From: Oscillospiraceae bacterium
Lineage (GTDB): Bacteria; Bacillota; Clostridia; Oscillospirales; Oscillospiraceae
Assembly: GCA_017395085.1 (NCBI GenBank)
Contig: JAFPWF010000001.1
Coordinates: forward strand, 1 to 64,000
Reading direction: 5' to 3'
Length of the DNA: 64,000 nucleotides
Shown: positions 8,138-16,555 of the stretch, in pieces
Position numbering within the stretch: position 1 is the stretch's first letter
Layout of the letters: each line of letters starts with the position of its first letter
The notes under the pieces: model-generated
What the model saw: the letters and a program-made list of their open reading frames with translations, nothing else
What the model was told of the DNA's origin: nothing
The model's database searches: none
Position numbers and translations under genes: made by a program

Positions 8138-9337
8138 ATGAGTGAAAAAAGACGAGATAACCGCAATCGGATTTTGCATGAAGGCGAGTACCAGCGTGCA
8201 GACGGGAGGTATCGGTTCCGTTACATTGACGAGGACGGAAAAGAGAAAAATGTGTACAGTTGGCGTTTGGACAAAAACGACCCCATGCCCAAAGGCAAGA
8301 AACGGGAGCTTTCGCTGCGAGAGAAAGAAAAGCAGATTGAAGCGGATTTGTTTGACCACATCGTAACCAACGGAGGCAATTACACGGTGCTGGAACTGGT
8401 GGAGAAGTATGTGTCCCTGAAAACGGGTGTCCGGCACAATACCGTTGCCGGGTACAAGACGGTAATCAATGTTCTGAAAAAAGAAGCATTCGGGAAACAG
8501 CGCATTGACAAGGTGCATTTATCGGATGCAAAGGCGTGGCTCATCAAGCTTCAGCAGGTGGACGGCAGGGGCTACAGCTCCATTCATTCCATCCGGGGCG
8601 TTCTCAGACCGGCTTTTCAGATGGCGGTGGACGATGACCTGATTCGCAAAAATCCCTTTGGATTTGAGCTGGCATCGGTGATTGTCAACGATTCCGTAAC
8701 CAGAGAAGCCATCACCCGGAAGCAGGAGCGGGAGCTGCTGAAATTCATCAAGGAAGATGCACATTTCAGCAGATACTACGATGCAATCTATATTCTTTTT
8801 CATACCGGGCTTCGTATTTCCGAGTTCTGCGGACTGACGGTTTCTGAGATTGAGTTTGATGAAATGCGTATCAAGGTAGACCATCAGTTGCAGCGCACCT
8901 CCCAGATGAAATATGTGATTGAGGAGCCTAAGACAGAGAGCGGTACCCGCTATGTGCCGATGACCGAAGAAGTTGCAGCCTGTTTCCGCAGAATCATTGC
9001 CAGTCGTGAAGCACCGAAGGTCGAGCCAATGGTGGATGGGTATATCCGCTTCCTGTGTCTGGATAAAAACGATATGCCAAAGGTAGCCCTGCACTGGGAG
9101 AAGTATTTGGAACACATCGTTGAAAAGTACAACAAGATTTACCGCATCCAGATGCCGAAAGTAACCCCTCATGTATGCCGACACACATTTTGCTCCAACA
9201 TGGCAAAATCCGGAATGAACCCGAAGACATTGCAGTATATCATGGGTCACTCAGACATCAGCGTAACCCTGAATGTCTACGCCCATGTAAACTTCGATGA
9301 TGCCAAAGCCGAGGTGCTTCGGGTAGCGAATGGCTGA
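8138..9337 (+). CDS. int: Tn916-type tyrosine integrase
   Basis: This 399-residue tyrosine recombinase has an N-terminal three-stranded DNA-binding domain (RILHEGEYQRADGRYRFRYID), a SAM-like core-binding domain (residues 85-175) and a catalytic domain. The active-site set is complete: R226 in HTGLRISE, H345 and R348 in HVCRH, H371 in MGHSD, and nucleophile Y381 in NVYAH. It integrates and excises the element. The start is ATG 8138 with AAAGGAGA upstream; the longer frame from 8096 lacks a ribosome site. Repeats that may be its binding sites follow within 160 bases. Confidence 0.95.
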   Translation: MSEKRRDNRNRILHEGEYQRADGRYRFRYIDEDGKEKNVYSWRLDKNDPMPKGKKRELSLREKEKQIEADLFDHIVTNGGNYTVLELVEKYVSLKTGVRHNTVAGYKTVINVLKKEAFGKQRIDKVHLSDAKAWLIKLQQVDGRGYSSIHSIRGVLRPAFQMAVDDDLIRKNPFGFELASVIVNDSVTREAITRKQERELLKFIKEDAHFSRYYDAIYILFHTGLRISEFCGLTVSEIEFDEMRIKVDHQLQRTSQMKYVIEEPKTESGTRYVPMTEEVAACFRRIIASREAPKVEPMVDGYIRFLCLDKNDMPKVALHWEKYLEHIVEKYNKIYRIQMPKVTPHVCRHTFCSNMAKSGMNPKTLQYIMGHSDISVTLNVYAHVNFDDAKAEVLRVANG

Positions 9338-9400
9338 AAAAGCCCGTTGGTAAAGCCGCTGACTATACCAATGAATTTACCAATATTGCAGGGAAAAACA

Positions 9401-9492
9401 TGAGAAGATACGGGACGATTTGAGAAGATACCCCGGAAACAGCAGGGGTATCAAAACCCGAAAAACCCTGTGATACCAAGCATTTGAGAAGA
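9401..9492. repeat. Direct and inverted repeats at the probable right end of the element
   Basis: TGAGAAGATAC occurs at 9401-9411 and 9421-9431, with a partial copy TGAGAAGA at 9485-9492. GATACCCC (9427-9434) and GGGGTATC (9445-9452) form a perfect 8-bp inverted repeat, and GGTATCA (9447-9453) pairs with TGATACC (9471-9477). Tn916-type integrases bind short direct repeats near the ends with their N-terminal domain. The crossover point cannot be fixed without the empty site. Confidence 0.5.
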
Positions 9493-9522
9493 AATACAAG
9501 ACTTATATGGAGTTATAAAAAG

Positions 9523-10227
9523 ATGATAAAAGTACTATTTATATGCCACGGCAATATCTGCCGCAGCCCCGCAGCAGAGTTCGTGTTGCAAGATCTGCTT
9601 TCACGAGCCGGGCTTTCTGAAGAATATCAAATTGAATCTGCCGCAACTTCTTCTGAAGAAATAGGCAATCCGGTTTATCCGCCGATGCGCCGTGTGCTCG
9701 AGCAGCGCAATTATGACTGCACCGGGAAAACCGCGCGCCGAGTGATTCGCTCAGACTATGATCAGTTTGACCTGATTATCGGCATGGATGATGAAAACAT
9801 CTGGGACATGCGCCGTCTGTTTCACGGTGATCCGGACGGGAAACTTCATACGCTGCTGGAGTTTGACGACCGGCCGTATGAGGAGATACCGGATCCCTGG
9901 TATACGCGTGATTTTTCCGGCTGTCTGGATGAAATTGAACTTGCGTGTTCCGGTCTTATGGAAGCGCTGACCGGTGTTGTTTTTCTTGATTTTTCGTCAT
10001 GTGCGGATATCTCTGATTTGTATACGGAACTGCGACGTAAAATGAACTGGGCTGGCTGGTACGGTGAAAATCTGGATGCCCTGCATGACATCTTAACCGG
10101 ACTTCCCCATCGCGGAAACCGGTTTATCATTACGCCACCCGGCAAAGATGCGCCAGCAGAAGTGCGGCTGTATGCCGAAAAAATTTCTTCCGTATTTCTC
10201 GAAAGCGGAAAAGGAGAATTGGAATGA
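9523..10227 (+). CDS. Low-molecular-weight protein tyrosine phosphatase fused to a barstar-like domain
   Basis: This 234-residue protein has two domains. Residues 1-150 are a low-molecular-weight phosphatase: the P-loop CHGNICRS places catalytic C8 and R14, and DPWY at 124-127 supplies the general acid D124. Residues 152-230 match the barstar fold: VFLDFSSCADISDLYTEL, then the hallmark WYGENLDALHDILTG and a final beta strand and helix. Barstar binds and blocks barnase-type RNases; no RNase gene is nearby. The start is ATG 9523 (GGAG at 9509-9512). The next gene overlaps it by 4 bases (ATGA), so the two are coupled. Confidence 0.85.
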   Translation: MIKVLFICHGNICRSPAAEFVLQDLLSRAGLSEEYQIESAATSSEEIGNPVYPPMRRVLEQRNYDCTGKTARRVIRSDYDQFDLIIGMDDENIWDMRRLFHGDPDGKLHTLLEFDDRPYEEIPDPWYTRDFSGCLDEIELACSGLMEALTGVVFLDFSSCADISDLYTELRRKMNWAGWYGENLDALHDILTGLPHRGNRFIITPPGKDAPAEVRLYAEKISSVFLESGKGELE

Positions 10228-11267
10228 CCAACGCTGCCTCTCCTGAAAAAAAGAATACCAAGCATGCGTTCGGAAGATTTCTGGCCTTCCTGGGTGTGAC
10301 GCTTCTTTGTCTTGCGGTCATTCTGCTCGGTATCATATGGGTACTGGAGCGCGGACCTTCCCCAACCGTGACAGGAATGTTCACGCGGTCGGTTCGGGAA
10401 ACCAGTGCCATCCGTTGGATCAGCAACATTTTTCTGACAGACAGTGAGCTGGAGCAGTATAAAAGCGTAAGCACGGAAAAACAGTTCACTGAGAGTATCA
10501 ACACCTCACTGATTCACATCGCCGAAGGAAGCTTTGACACAGGTTCCCGGGAATCTGTCCAGCTCATTGATATTGCAGAAGGCACATGCAAGGGAAAACT
10601 GCTGATCGTGTCCGATCCGAAGCAGGTTATTCTCGGCATTTCAGATGAGTTTGTCAAGAGGCCCGGACTTCTGCTGACGGACATGGTGGCAAAATACGAC
10701 GGGATTGCCGGTATTAACGCCGGTGGATTCAACGACGAAAACGGGAGAGGAAACGGCAGCACTCCGCAGGGTCTCGTCATTTCAAACGGCGAAATCGTCT
10801 GGGGCGACCAGTACGCTTCCTACCATTTGGTTGGGCTTGACCGAGACGGAATCCTTCACGTTGGCGCGATGAACGGAAAAACAGCAATTGATCAGGGCAT
10901 CTGCTGGGCTGTCAGTTTTGTAACCCATGACGGTCTGGCATCCTCGCTGATCATTAACGGTGAGGTGCAGTGGCATAATCTGGGAGGCGGCGTCAACCCG
11001 CGCACAGCCATCGGTCAACGCCAGGACGGTGCCCTGCTCCTGCTGGTGCTTGATGGCCGCAGCATCAACACGCTTGGAGCGACCATGGAAGATGTTGTCA
11101 ATATCATGCTTGAATACGGTGCTGTCAATGCCGGGAATCTGGATGGCGGATCCTCTTCGGTTATGGTATACGGCGATGAAATTATCAACCACTGCGCATC
11201 GGTCACCGGTCCGAGACGAATCCCCACGGGGTTCATTGTTCTGAAAGAAGGTGCTGATGTTGGCTGA
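10224..11267 (+). CDS. Membrane-anchored phosphodiester glycosidase (NAGPA-domain) protein
   Basis: This 347-residue protein has a single N-terminal membrane helix (about residues 14-36) and an extracellular NAGPA/phosphodiester glycosidase domain over residues 135-345. Landmarks are GIAGINAGGFNDENGRGNG, NPRTAIGQRQDGALLLLVLDGR and NAGNLDGGSSSVMV, ending RRIPTGFIV. The family cleaves sugar-phosphate diesters and occurs in envelope polysaccharide metabolism. It overlaps the phosphatase-barstar gene at its start and the next membrane protein at its end, so three genes form one operon. The exact substrate is unknown. Confidence 0.88.
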   Translation: MTNAASPEKKNTKHAFGRFLAFLGVTLLCLAVILLGIIWVLERGPSPTVTGMFTRSVRETSAIRWISNIFLTDSELEQYKSVSTEKQFTESINTSLIHIAEGSFDTGSRESVQLIDIAEGTCKGKLLIVSDPKQVILGISDEFVKRPGLLLTDMVAKYDGIAGINAGGFNDENGRGNGSTPQGLVISNGEIVWGDQYASYHLVGLDRDGILHVGAMNGKTAIDQGICWAVSFVTHDGLASSLIINGEVQWHNLGGGVNPRTAIGQRQDGALLLLVLDGRSINTLGATMEDVVNIMLEYGAVNAGNLDGGSSSVMVYGDEIINHCASVTGPRRIPTGFIVLKEGADVG

Positions 11268-12654
11268 CTCTTCGCTGTCCGCCCGGAAGAAATGGCGGCG
11301 TTTTCTGCTGATCTGGGCACTGATTCTTCTGCTGCTCGGTGCGGCAGGCTGTTTCGTGCTTTACCGTTATCTCGGTGTCTATGAAGTAACCCGGCCGGAA
11401 CCGGTTCTGGACGCCTATCTGCAAAACACTTCCGCGGACGAGCTGATCCAGGTCTCTCTGCAGAATATCAATCTGGACCTGACAGAGTTTGAGGATGCCG
11501 ATACGCTTTATCGCAATTATCTTCAGGCCGTAGACACGAATCGTTCCCTCAGTTATCGCAGTGACGCCAAAAACAGTACCGATGAGCACCTTTCTTATGT
11601 CGTTTACTCCGGCCCGAATGCCCTCTGCACTCTGGGTCTGACTCCCGAGGGTACAAATCCAGGATTCGGGAGACATGTCTGGCAGGTTTCCGAGGTGTCT
11701 TCCGCGCCTATTACCGACATTCTTCCCTCCATTGAGGTAATTGTCGACGCCACTGCGGATACTGAACTCAGACTGAATGGAAAACCGCTTTCAGACGGCT
11801 ATATTGTGGAACGTAACGTCGCAATTCCGGATCTCTCCCGGTTTGAAACCGTGCTTGATCCTGTTCCTTCGTTTATCCGTTATGAAATCGGCCCCCTGTA
11901 CGGTGAAGTGAACCTGACGGATGCGTTCGGCAGGACAATCTCCCCGGAAAGCGATCAGAGCAATGGAACACTGCACTATTATGCGTCTTCCGGTGCAGAA
12001 AGCCTGACGATAAGCGCTCCGGAAGATATCCGGGTTTTCGTAAACGGCGTGGAACTCAGCAGCATGGATATCTCCTCTTCCGATATGGGCGTTCTCCAGA
12101 ATCTTGACGCCTATACAAAAGGAGAATCTGTTCTGACAAACATCTATCGTTTGGAAGGTCTGTATCTCGTGCCAACGATAACCGGTACGGATCCCGATGG
12201 GAATACGCTGACACCGGTTATATCTTCCGGGGATACATTCACGTTTTTCCATCACAATGATCCTGCCGTGGAAGAAATACTGAAACCGGTTGCAGAGCGC
12301 TTTTTCAGCGCATATATGGAATATTCGGCCCATTCCTGGGAAGCCAGCAGATTCTACAACCTGATCAGCCGGATTCTTCCCGGTACGGAACTGTATAATT
12401 ATGTTATGAACTCGGCCGAGGCCATGTACTGGGCTTCCGGCACCAAGACAGAGTATAAAGATCTGCGATACGAGCATTTTCACAGGGTCAGTGATTACTG
12501 CTACACCTGTACAGTTCTGTACAGCGCGGATATGACGGCTACAACATGGCATGACCAATATACATACAGCCTGGAAAACGCGTATGAACTGGTCTTTGTC
12601 AGCAGCGGCGGAACCTGGTTTGCAGCTGCCATGAATATCATTGCGGACGCTTAG
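11257..12654 (+). CDS. Predicted single-pass extracellular protein of unknown function
   Basis: This 465-residue protein has one N-terminal membrane helix (near residues 15-40) and a large outside part. Two segments look like paired beta domains of the kind seen in TcaA/YvbJ-type proteins (VIVDATADTELRLNGKPL and DIRVFVNGVELSSMDIS). The C-terminal 110 residues (EEILKPVAERFFSAYMEYS onward) look like an NTF2-type cone. I assign no function. The start is ATG 11257, 5 bases after AGAAGG, overlapping the glycosidase gene end by 11 bases. A strong terminator closes the operon. Confidence 0.7.
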   Translation: MLADSSLSARKKWRRFLLIWALILLLLGAAGCFVLYRYLGVYEVTRPEPVLDAYLQNTSADELIQVSLQNINLDLTEFEDADTLYRNYLQAVDTNRSLSYRSDAKNSTDEHLSYVVYSGPNALCTLGLTPEGTNPGFGRHVWQVSEVSSAPITDILPSIEVIVDATADTELRLNGKPLSDGYIVERNVAIPDLSRFETVLDPVPSFIRYEIGPLYGEVNLTDAFGRTISPESDQSNGTLHYYASSGAESLTISAPEDIRVFVNGVELSSMDISSSDMGVLQNLDAYTKGESVLTNIYRLEGLYLVPTITGTDPDGNTLTPVISSGDTFTFFHHNDPAVEEILKPVAERFFSAYMEYSAHSWEASRFYNLISRILPGTELYNYVMNSAEAMYWASGTKTEYKDLRYEHFHRVSDYCYTCTVLYSADMTATTWHDQYTYSLENAYELVFVSSGGTWFAAAMNIIADA

Positions 12655-12668
12655 CAAAACAGGCAGAA

Positions 12669-12700
12669 CAGGGCTGCCCTCAATGGGCAGCCCTGTTTTT
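12669..12700 (+). terminator. Rho-independent terminator
   Basis: CAGGGCTGCCC (12669-12679) and GGGCAGCCCTG (12685-12695) form an 11-bp perfect stem with a 5-base loop and T5. It ends the phosphatase-glycosidase operon and also faces the end of the convergent DivIVA-like gene. Confidence 0.9.
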
Positions 12701-12714
12701 ATATTTGCTGCGTT

Positions 12715-13281
12715 TTACTCCGTTCCCTGCTCCAGCGCGCTGATTTCACTCGAAATGGCACTGATTTTTGACTGCAGGTCAGCAAGCGGATCGCCGGAAA
12801 CATCCTTGCCTTCCTGTCCGGCGACCGGAACTGCAGTGTGCTCTGAGTCTTCATCATAAAGCTTTGTCAGGAACTGCTGCAGCTGCGTGTTGATGAATTC
12901 GACATTCTGCTCCGCACGGACTCTGACGGCATTCAAACATTCCTCAACCTGCCGCGCGGCATTCTCAGCACGCTGCTCCGCTTTCTTTCGCATCGCGCTG
13001 CTTTCCGCTGCCGCGGAATCAAGCATTTCATCGGCACGTGCATGAGCTGAGCTGAGAGCCTCACGATAAGCTGCCTGCAGCGATTCCAGCGCTTTCAGGG
13101 ATTTTTGCTGTTCCTCAGACTGGCTGTTCAGCGCATGACGAAGCTGTTCGTTTTCCTGCATCAGCGCCGCCGCATGCTCGCGCAGTTCTTCAAACACTGC
13201 ATTAACCTTATTTGCATTATAGTATTTCCGCTTCACCACATCTATGCTGACGGAATCCAGAAACTCTAACAGATCAGCCAT
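12715..13281 (-). CDS. DivIVA-like coiled-coil protein
   Basis: This 188-residue protein is almost entirely helical. Its N-terminus, FLDSVSIDVVKRKYYNANKVNAVFEEL, resembles the DivIVA lipid-binding module. Residues 30-150 form a long coiled coil rich in Ala, Glu and Arg. A flexible acidic tail follows. DivIVA-type proteins mark curved membranes at poles and septa. The start at 13281 is 8 bases from AGGAGG, while the Met at 13287 is only 2 bases away. It overlaps the end of the DUF975 gene by 8 bases, so the two are coupled. Confidence 0.7.
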   Translation of the reverse strand: MADLLEFLDSVSIDVVKRKYYNANKVNAVFEELREHAAALMQENEQLRHALNSQSEEQQKSLKALESLQAAYREALSSAHARADEMLDSAAAESSAMRKKAEQRAENAARQVEECLNAVRVRAEQNVEFINTQLQQFLTKLYDEDSEHTAVPVAGQEGKDVSGDPLADLQSKISAISSEISALEQGTE

Positions 13282-14005
13282 TTTCATACCCTCCTGTGCC
13301 CAAACTGCTTAAACGGACCTCTTCATAATACAGGACCTGGACGGTTTCCCTGTAAGGTGTAAAATACAGCTGAACAAGATAACCGATCCCCGGGATCGCA
13401 CTGGCAATCCCCCACAGGATAAAGGAAAGATCCAGAAGAAAAAGCTGCATCTTATAACCGTATGTCATCTCTTTTGATTTTTGGATGCATTCCATTGCAC
13501 CGTATTCCGGATGATCCAGCATCAGATACACTGCAAATCTGTATCGGTAAGCAGCTATGATGCCCGGAACCACAAACAGCAGAGACCAGAGAAAAACAAA
13601 AACATATTCAAGAATCAGCAGGAACAAAAGGCGCGGCATCATGCCGAACCCGTCAAGAAGGTTTCCCAAAGCCGGGCCAGCTCCTCGAACGGCGTTCAGC
13701 ACAAACAGAGAAAAGCCGACGCCGACAACGCTTAACGCAAGCCGCAGCAGCACGTCGATCAGGGATTCCCCTGCCCCGGGCATGGAACGGTTGATCAAAG
13801 TCATCGCGGCATCTGTTTTTCCGTTGCTGACCAGGTCCATGACCCGCATGGCCGTATCGCTGTCAACACCTGTCAGCCGCAATGACAGCCAGCCAATCAG
13901 CACTGACAGCAGTACGTATATCATCCCGGCGAGAATCAGGCTTGGTTTTGCCGTGCGGATCAGTTCCTTCGCTTTCTGCTTTTGCAGAACTCTGTCGATT
14001 GTCAT
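13274..14005 (-). CDS. DUF975 family integral membrane protein
   Basis: This 243-residue protein has about five membrane segments and ends with the typical DUF975 features: YRYRFAVYLMLDHPEYGAMECIQKSKEMTYGYKMQLFLLDLSF and YFTPYRETVQVLYYEEV. The family is widespread in Firmicutes and has no settled biochemical function. Its ATG at 14005 has GGAGAG upstream on the minus strand. It is cotranscribed with the DivIVA-like gene, which hints at a shared envelope role. Confidence 0.85.
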   Translation of the reverse strand: MTIDRVLQKQKAKELIRTAKPSLILAGMIYVLLSVLIGWLSLRLTGVDSDTAMRVMDLVSNGKTDAAMTLINRSMPGAGESLIDVLLRLALSVVGVGFSLFVLNAVRGAGPALGNLLDGFGMMPRLLFLLILEYVFVFLWSLLFVVPGIIAAYRYRFAVYLMLDHPEYGAMECIQKSKEMTYGYKMQLFLLDLSFILWGIASAIPGIGYLVQLYFTPYRETVQVLYYEEVRLSSLGTGGYENG

Positions 14006-14155
14006 GGATGGATCTCTCCTTCAAAGGATTCTGCCGAATATTATATGCCAAGCGAATAAAAAAGGAAAGCCCGGAAATATGAATTCTTTGATGAATTCTT
14101 CTTGCCGTGCTTTCCCATTTGAAGTAAAATAATAAGTTGTGAAGGAGGCTCCCAT

Positions 14156-14884
14156 ATGAACCGTTTTGATCTTCAAAAGCAGATTGAACAGCAGCCGGAA
14201 GCAAAACTGAAAGATCTGATCATGAAAATGCTGTTTGACGATATCATCAGCCTGAAAATCGCGCCAGGTTCCAGAATCAACGTGAACCAGATTGCATCCG
14301 CAATGGGCATTTCCCGTACGCTGGTAGTGGAAGCCGTTGCCGGGCTCACAGAAGCAGGTTTTATCGTGAACCGGCCGGAGGCTTCCGGCAGTTATGTGCT
14401 GGAGCTGAGCCTGAAAGATATGATCAGCCTTTACCAGGTGCGTGACGCCATAGAAAGTGAGGCCGCATTCCTCTGTGCTCACAACGCCGAGGACAGTACG
14501 ATCCGGGAACTGACCCGCCTTGCAGACGCCTTCCGCGACAGTGTTATTATGCATGATATCCGCGGCATGAAGGACACCGATATGCCATTTCACCGGATGA
14601 TCATCGAATCATGCGGAAATACTTACCTCATCCGTTCATATGAACAGATTGTACCCTATCTGACACGATATCAGGCTTCCATGCTGGAATTTATCGGGCG
14701 CAGTTCGAATGATCAGAATCCGTGGCTTTCCGGCGTCAAGTATAACCATACCGCGCTGGTATCAGCAATCCGGCTGAGGCTGCCCGAACTGGCCAGGCAG
14801 TCGATGAAAGACCATATAGCTTCCAGCCTGAACTTTACAAGCATGTCCGGTGAGGGCGTGGATCCTTTTGCATCCGCAAAGTAA
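14156..14884 (+). CDS. GntR-family transcriptional regulator with FCD domain
   Basis: This 242-residue protein has an N-terminal winged helix (IIMKML...APGSRINVNQIASAMGISRTLVVEAVAGLTEAGFI) and a C-terminal FCD helical bundle. DMPFH, KYNH and MKDH supply the Asp and His residues that usually bind a metal next to a carboxylate ligand. FadR-subfamily members sense small organic acids. No obvious target operon is adjacent, since both neighbours are convergent or divergent single units. GGAGG sits before ATG 14156. Confidence 0.9.
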   Translation: MNRFDLQKQIEQQPEAKLKDLIMKMLFDDIISLKIAPGSRINVNQIASAMGISRTLVVEAVAGLTEAGFIVNRPEASGSYVLELSLKDMISLYQVRDAIESEAAFLCAHNAEDSTIRELTRLADAFRDSVIMHDIRGMKDTDMPFHRMIIESCGNTYLIRSYEQIVPYLTRYQASMLEFIGRSSNDQNPWLSGVKYNHTALVSAIRLRLPELARQSMKDHIASSLNFTSMSGEGVDPFASAK

Positions 14885-14890
14885 GGGAAA

Positions 14891-15775
14891 TTAATTTACG
14901 CGTTCACTTCCCCAGAAAAACAGAGCAACCGTACCCGGGCCGGTGTGAGAACCAATCGTGGTTCCAATGTTGTTGATGATTACTTTACCGTCCAGCTTCG
15001 GGAATCTTGCTTCCACAAGATCGGCAACCGCACGAGCATCCTCATAGCACGCCGACATGGAAATGTAGCATTTCCCGTGATAATTGAGGCCGTCTTCCGC
15101 ATTCTCTTCCATCTTGTTTACGATTTCGCGGATGACTTTCTTCTTGGTGCGGATTTTGAAGCGGGGAATCAGTCTGCCCAGATTATCCATATTCATTAGC
15201 GGGCAGATTTCAAGCAGCCCGCCAAAGACTGCCGCTGTCTTCGAGATTCTTCCGCCTTTGACAAAAAAGCTCAGATCTGTCGAGAAGAACCAGTGATGAA
15301 CTTTCAGCCGGTTTTCACTGATCCAGGCAGCTAGCTCATCCACATCCATGCCTTTGTCGCGCATGGTTGCCGCGGTGTCCATCAGCAGCCCGTAACCGGA
15401 TGATGCACCCAGAGAATCAATCACATGGATTTTTCTCTCCGGATAGCGTTCCCGCAGGATTGCTGCCGCATTTCTTGCCGCATTGATGGTTCCTGAAATT
15501 CCGGAAGACAGACTGACGTGGACAATATCCTTTCCTTCTTCCAGGAACGGAGTAAAAAAGTCCACATATTCCGCTACATTGACCTGCGCGGTACGGGTGT
15601 CAGCACCGTTTTTCATGCGCTCGTAGAACTCATCAAACGGAATGCTCTCCCCGAGATCATCCGGATATTCCACTCCGTCAATGGCGTAATGAAAGCAGAC
15701 ATAATGAATATCACGTGATTCAAAATGTTCCTTGCTGAGGTCGGCTGTCGAACAGCAGCTGATGATATAGCTCAT
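14891..15775 (-). CDS. DegV family protein (fatty-acid binding)
   Basis: This 294-residue protein follows the DegV pattern: CSTADLSKEHFESRDI, the region DTRTAQVNVAEY in place of the usual TSQ/TSQP stretch, HVSLSSGISGTINAARNA, VIDSLGASSGYGLLMD, and FSTDLSFFVKGGRISKTAA. DegV proteins bind fatty acids and deliver them to fatty-acid kinase. A second DegV protein lies 780 bases upstream on the same strand, with only an XRE gene between. The end overlaps no other gene; the stop is 6 bases from the GntR stop. Confidence 0.92.
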   Translation of the reverse strand: MSYIISCCSTADLSKEHFESRDIHYVCFHYAIDGVEYPDDLGESIPFDEFYERMKNGADTRTAQVNVAEYVDFFTPFLEEGKDIVHVSLSSGISGTINAARNAAAILRERYPERKIHVIDSLGASSGYGLLMDTAATMRDKGMDVDELAAWISENRLKVHHWFFSTDLSFFVKGGRISKTAAVFGGLLEICPLMNMDNLGRLIPRFKIRTKKKVIREIVNKMEENAEDGLNYHGKCYISMSACYEDARAVADLVEARFPKLDGKVIINNIGTTIGSHTGPGTVALFFWGSERVN

Positions 15776-15862
15776 ATTAGAAACCCGTCCTTTCCGAAAT
15801 CACTTGGCTTTTTTGATGTATTCAGCTTAGCACAGGAAGTTTTAAAGCTCAATCTACAAAGC

Positions 15863-15899
15863 AAAAGCAACGGGCAGATCTTCTCTACCCGTTGCTTTT
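15863..15899. terminator. Bidirectional terminator at the end of the XRE membrane regulator gene
   Basis: AAAAGCAACGGG (15863-15874) and CCCGTTGCTTTT (15888-15899) form a 12-bp perfect stem flanked by A and T runs. On the minus strand the stem begins inside the last codons of the XRE gene. Confidence 0.8.
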
Positions 15900-16538
15900 G
15901 TCTGCTCTACGATTCGTAGAACGTGCAAGTTTCATTTTCTTTGGGGTTTTCACACGGAGATTGCAGCTGAGAAAAACGATGATTTCTGCAGGGACAAGAA
16001 GCAGGAAGACCTGCCATGGATTATACCGGGGATAACACAGGAAATACCCTGCGACAAACAGGCTGAACACAAAAGCAGCGATCGCAAACTGTAAATGGCC
16101 CTTTCGATGAAATTTGATCGTCAGGATCAGATATACCAGGACAGAAACCGGAAGAGCTATCACAAATGCCTGCCAGAAAATGATATCAGCCATCCATAAA
16201 GCCACAAACACCGTCAACGCAAGAGTCCATACACTGATTATGGCGACTTCGATGATCCGCTTTGTGCTGTATGAGATCTTTTCCGTTTCCGGTTCTTCCA
16301 CCGGAATGGGTTTCCACTCATCATGCGATTTCAACAGAGAATCCACGGAAACCTGGAATATTTCAGCGATCTGCGTGAGCACGTACGCATCCGGAATGGC
16401 TTCCGCCCGTTCCCATTTGGAGATGGTCTTGTCAGAATAATTCAGTTTTGCGCCCAGTTCTGCCTGCGTCATTCCCGCACCGGTTCGCAGGTTGATTAAA
16501 TTGCTAGCGGTAATCAGTTTTAATTCATCCAATTGCAT
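15885..16538 (-). CDS. XRE-family regulator with membrane domain
   Basis: This 217-residue protein has an HTH (NLRTGAGMTQAELGAKLNYSDKTISKWERAEAIPD) followed by VLTQIAEIFQVSVDSLL, then four hydrophobic segments between residues 95 and 190 and a basic tail. Membrane-tethered XRE proteins of this kind are common in Clostridia. I start at 16538 (MQLDELKLI), 17 bases after the stop of the upstream DegV gene; the longer frame would overlap that gene. The two are probably cotranscribed. The ribosome site is weak (GGCGG). Confidence 0.8.
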   Translation of the reverse strand: MQLDELKLITASNLINLRTGAGMTQAELGAKLNYSDKTISKWERAEAIPDAYVLTQIAEIFQVSVDSLLKSHDEWKPIPVEEPETEKISYSTKRIIEVAIISVWTLALTVFVALWMADIIFWQAFVIALPVSVLVYLILTIKFHRKGHLQFAIAAFVFSLFVAGYFLCYPRYNPWQVFLLLVPAEIIVFLSCNLRVKTPKKMKLARSTNRRADKSNG

Positions 16539-16555
16539 GAAAAGATACCGCCGTT

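Larger units (their letters stand above)
2061..9492 (+). mobile_element. Integrative mobilizable element (right part)
   Basis: The set XRE repressor, RepA_N-like protein, MobV relaxase, CHC2 primase, VapE, excisionase and terminal Tn916-type integrase is a typical integrative mobilizable element of gut Firmicutes. It has no type IV secretion genes, so transfer would need a helper. The right end should lie soon after the integrase; the left end is not seen and may be beyond base 1, making the permease-SnoaL-kinase operon possible cargo. Confidence 0.8.
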
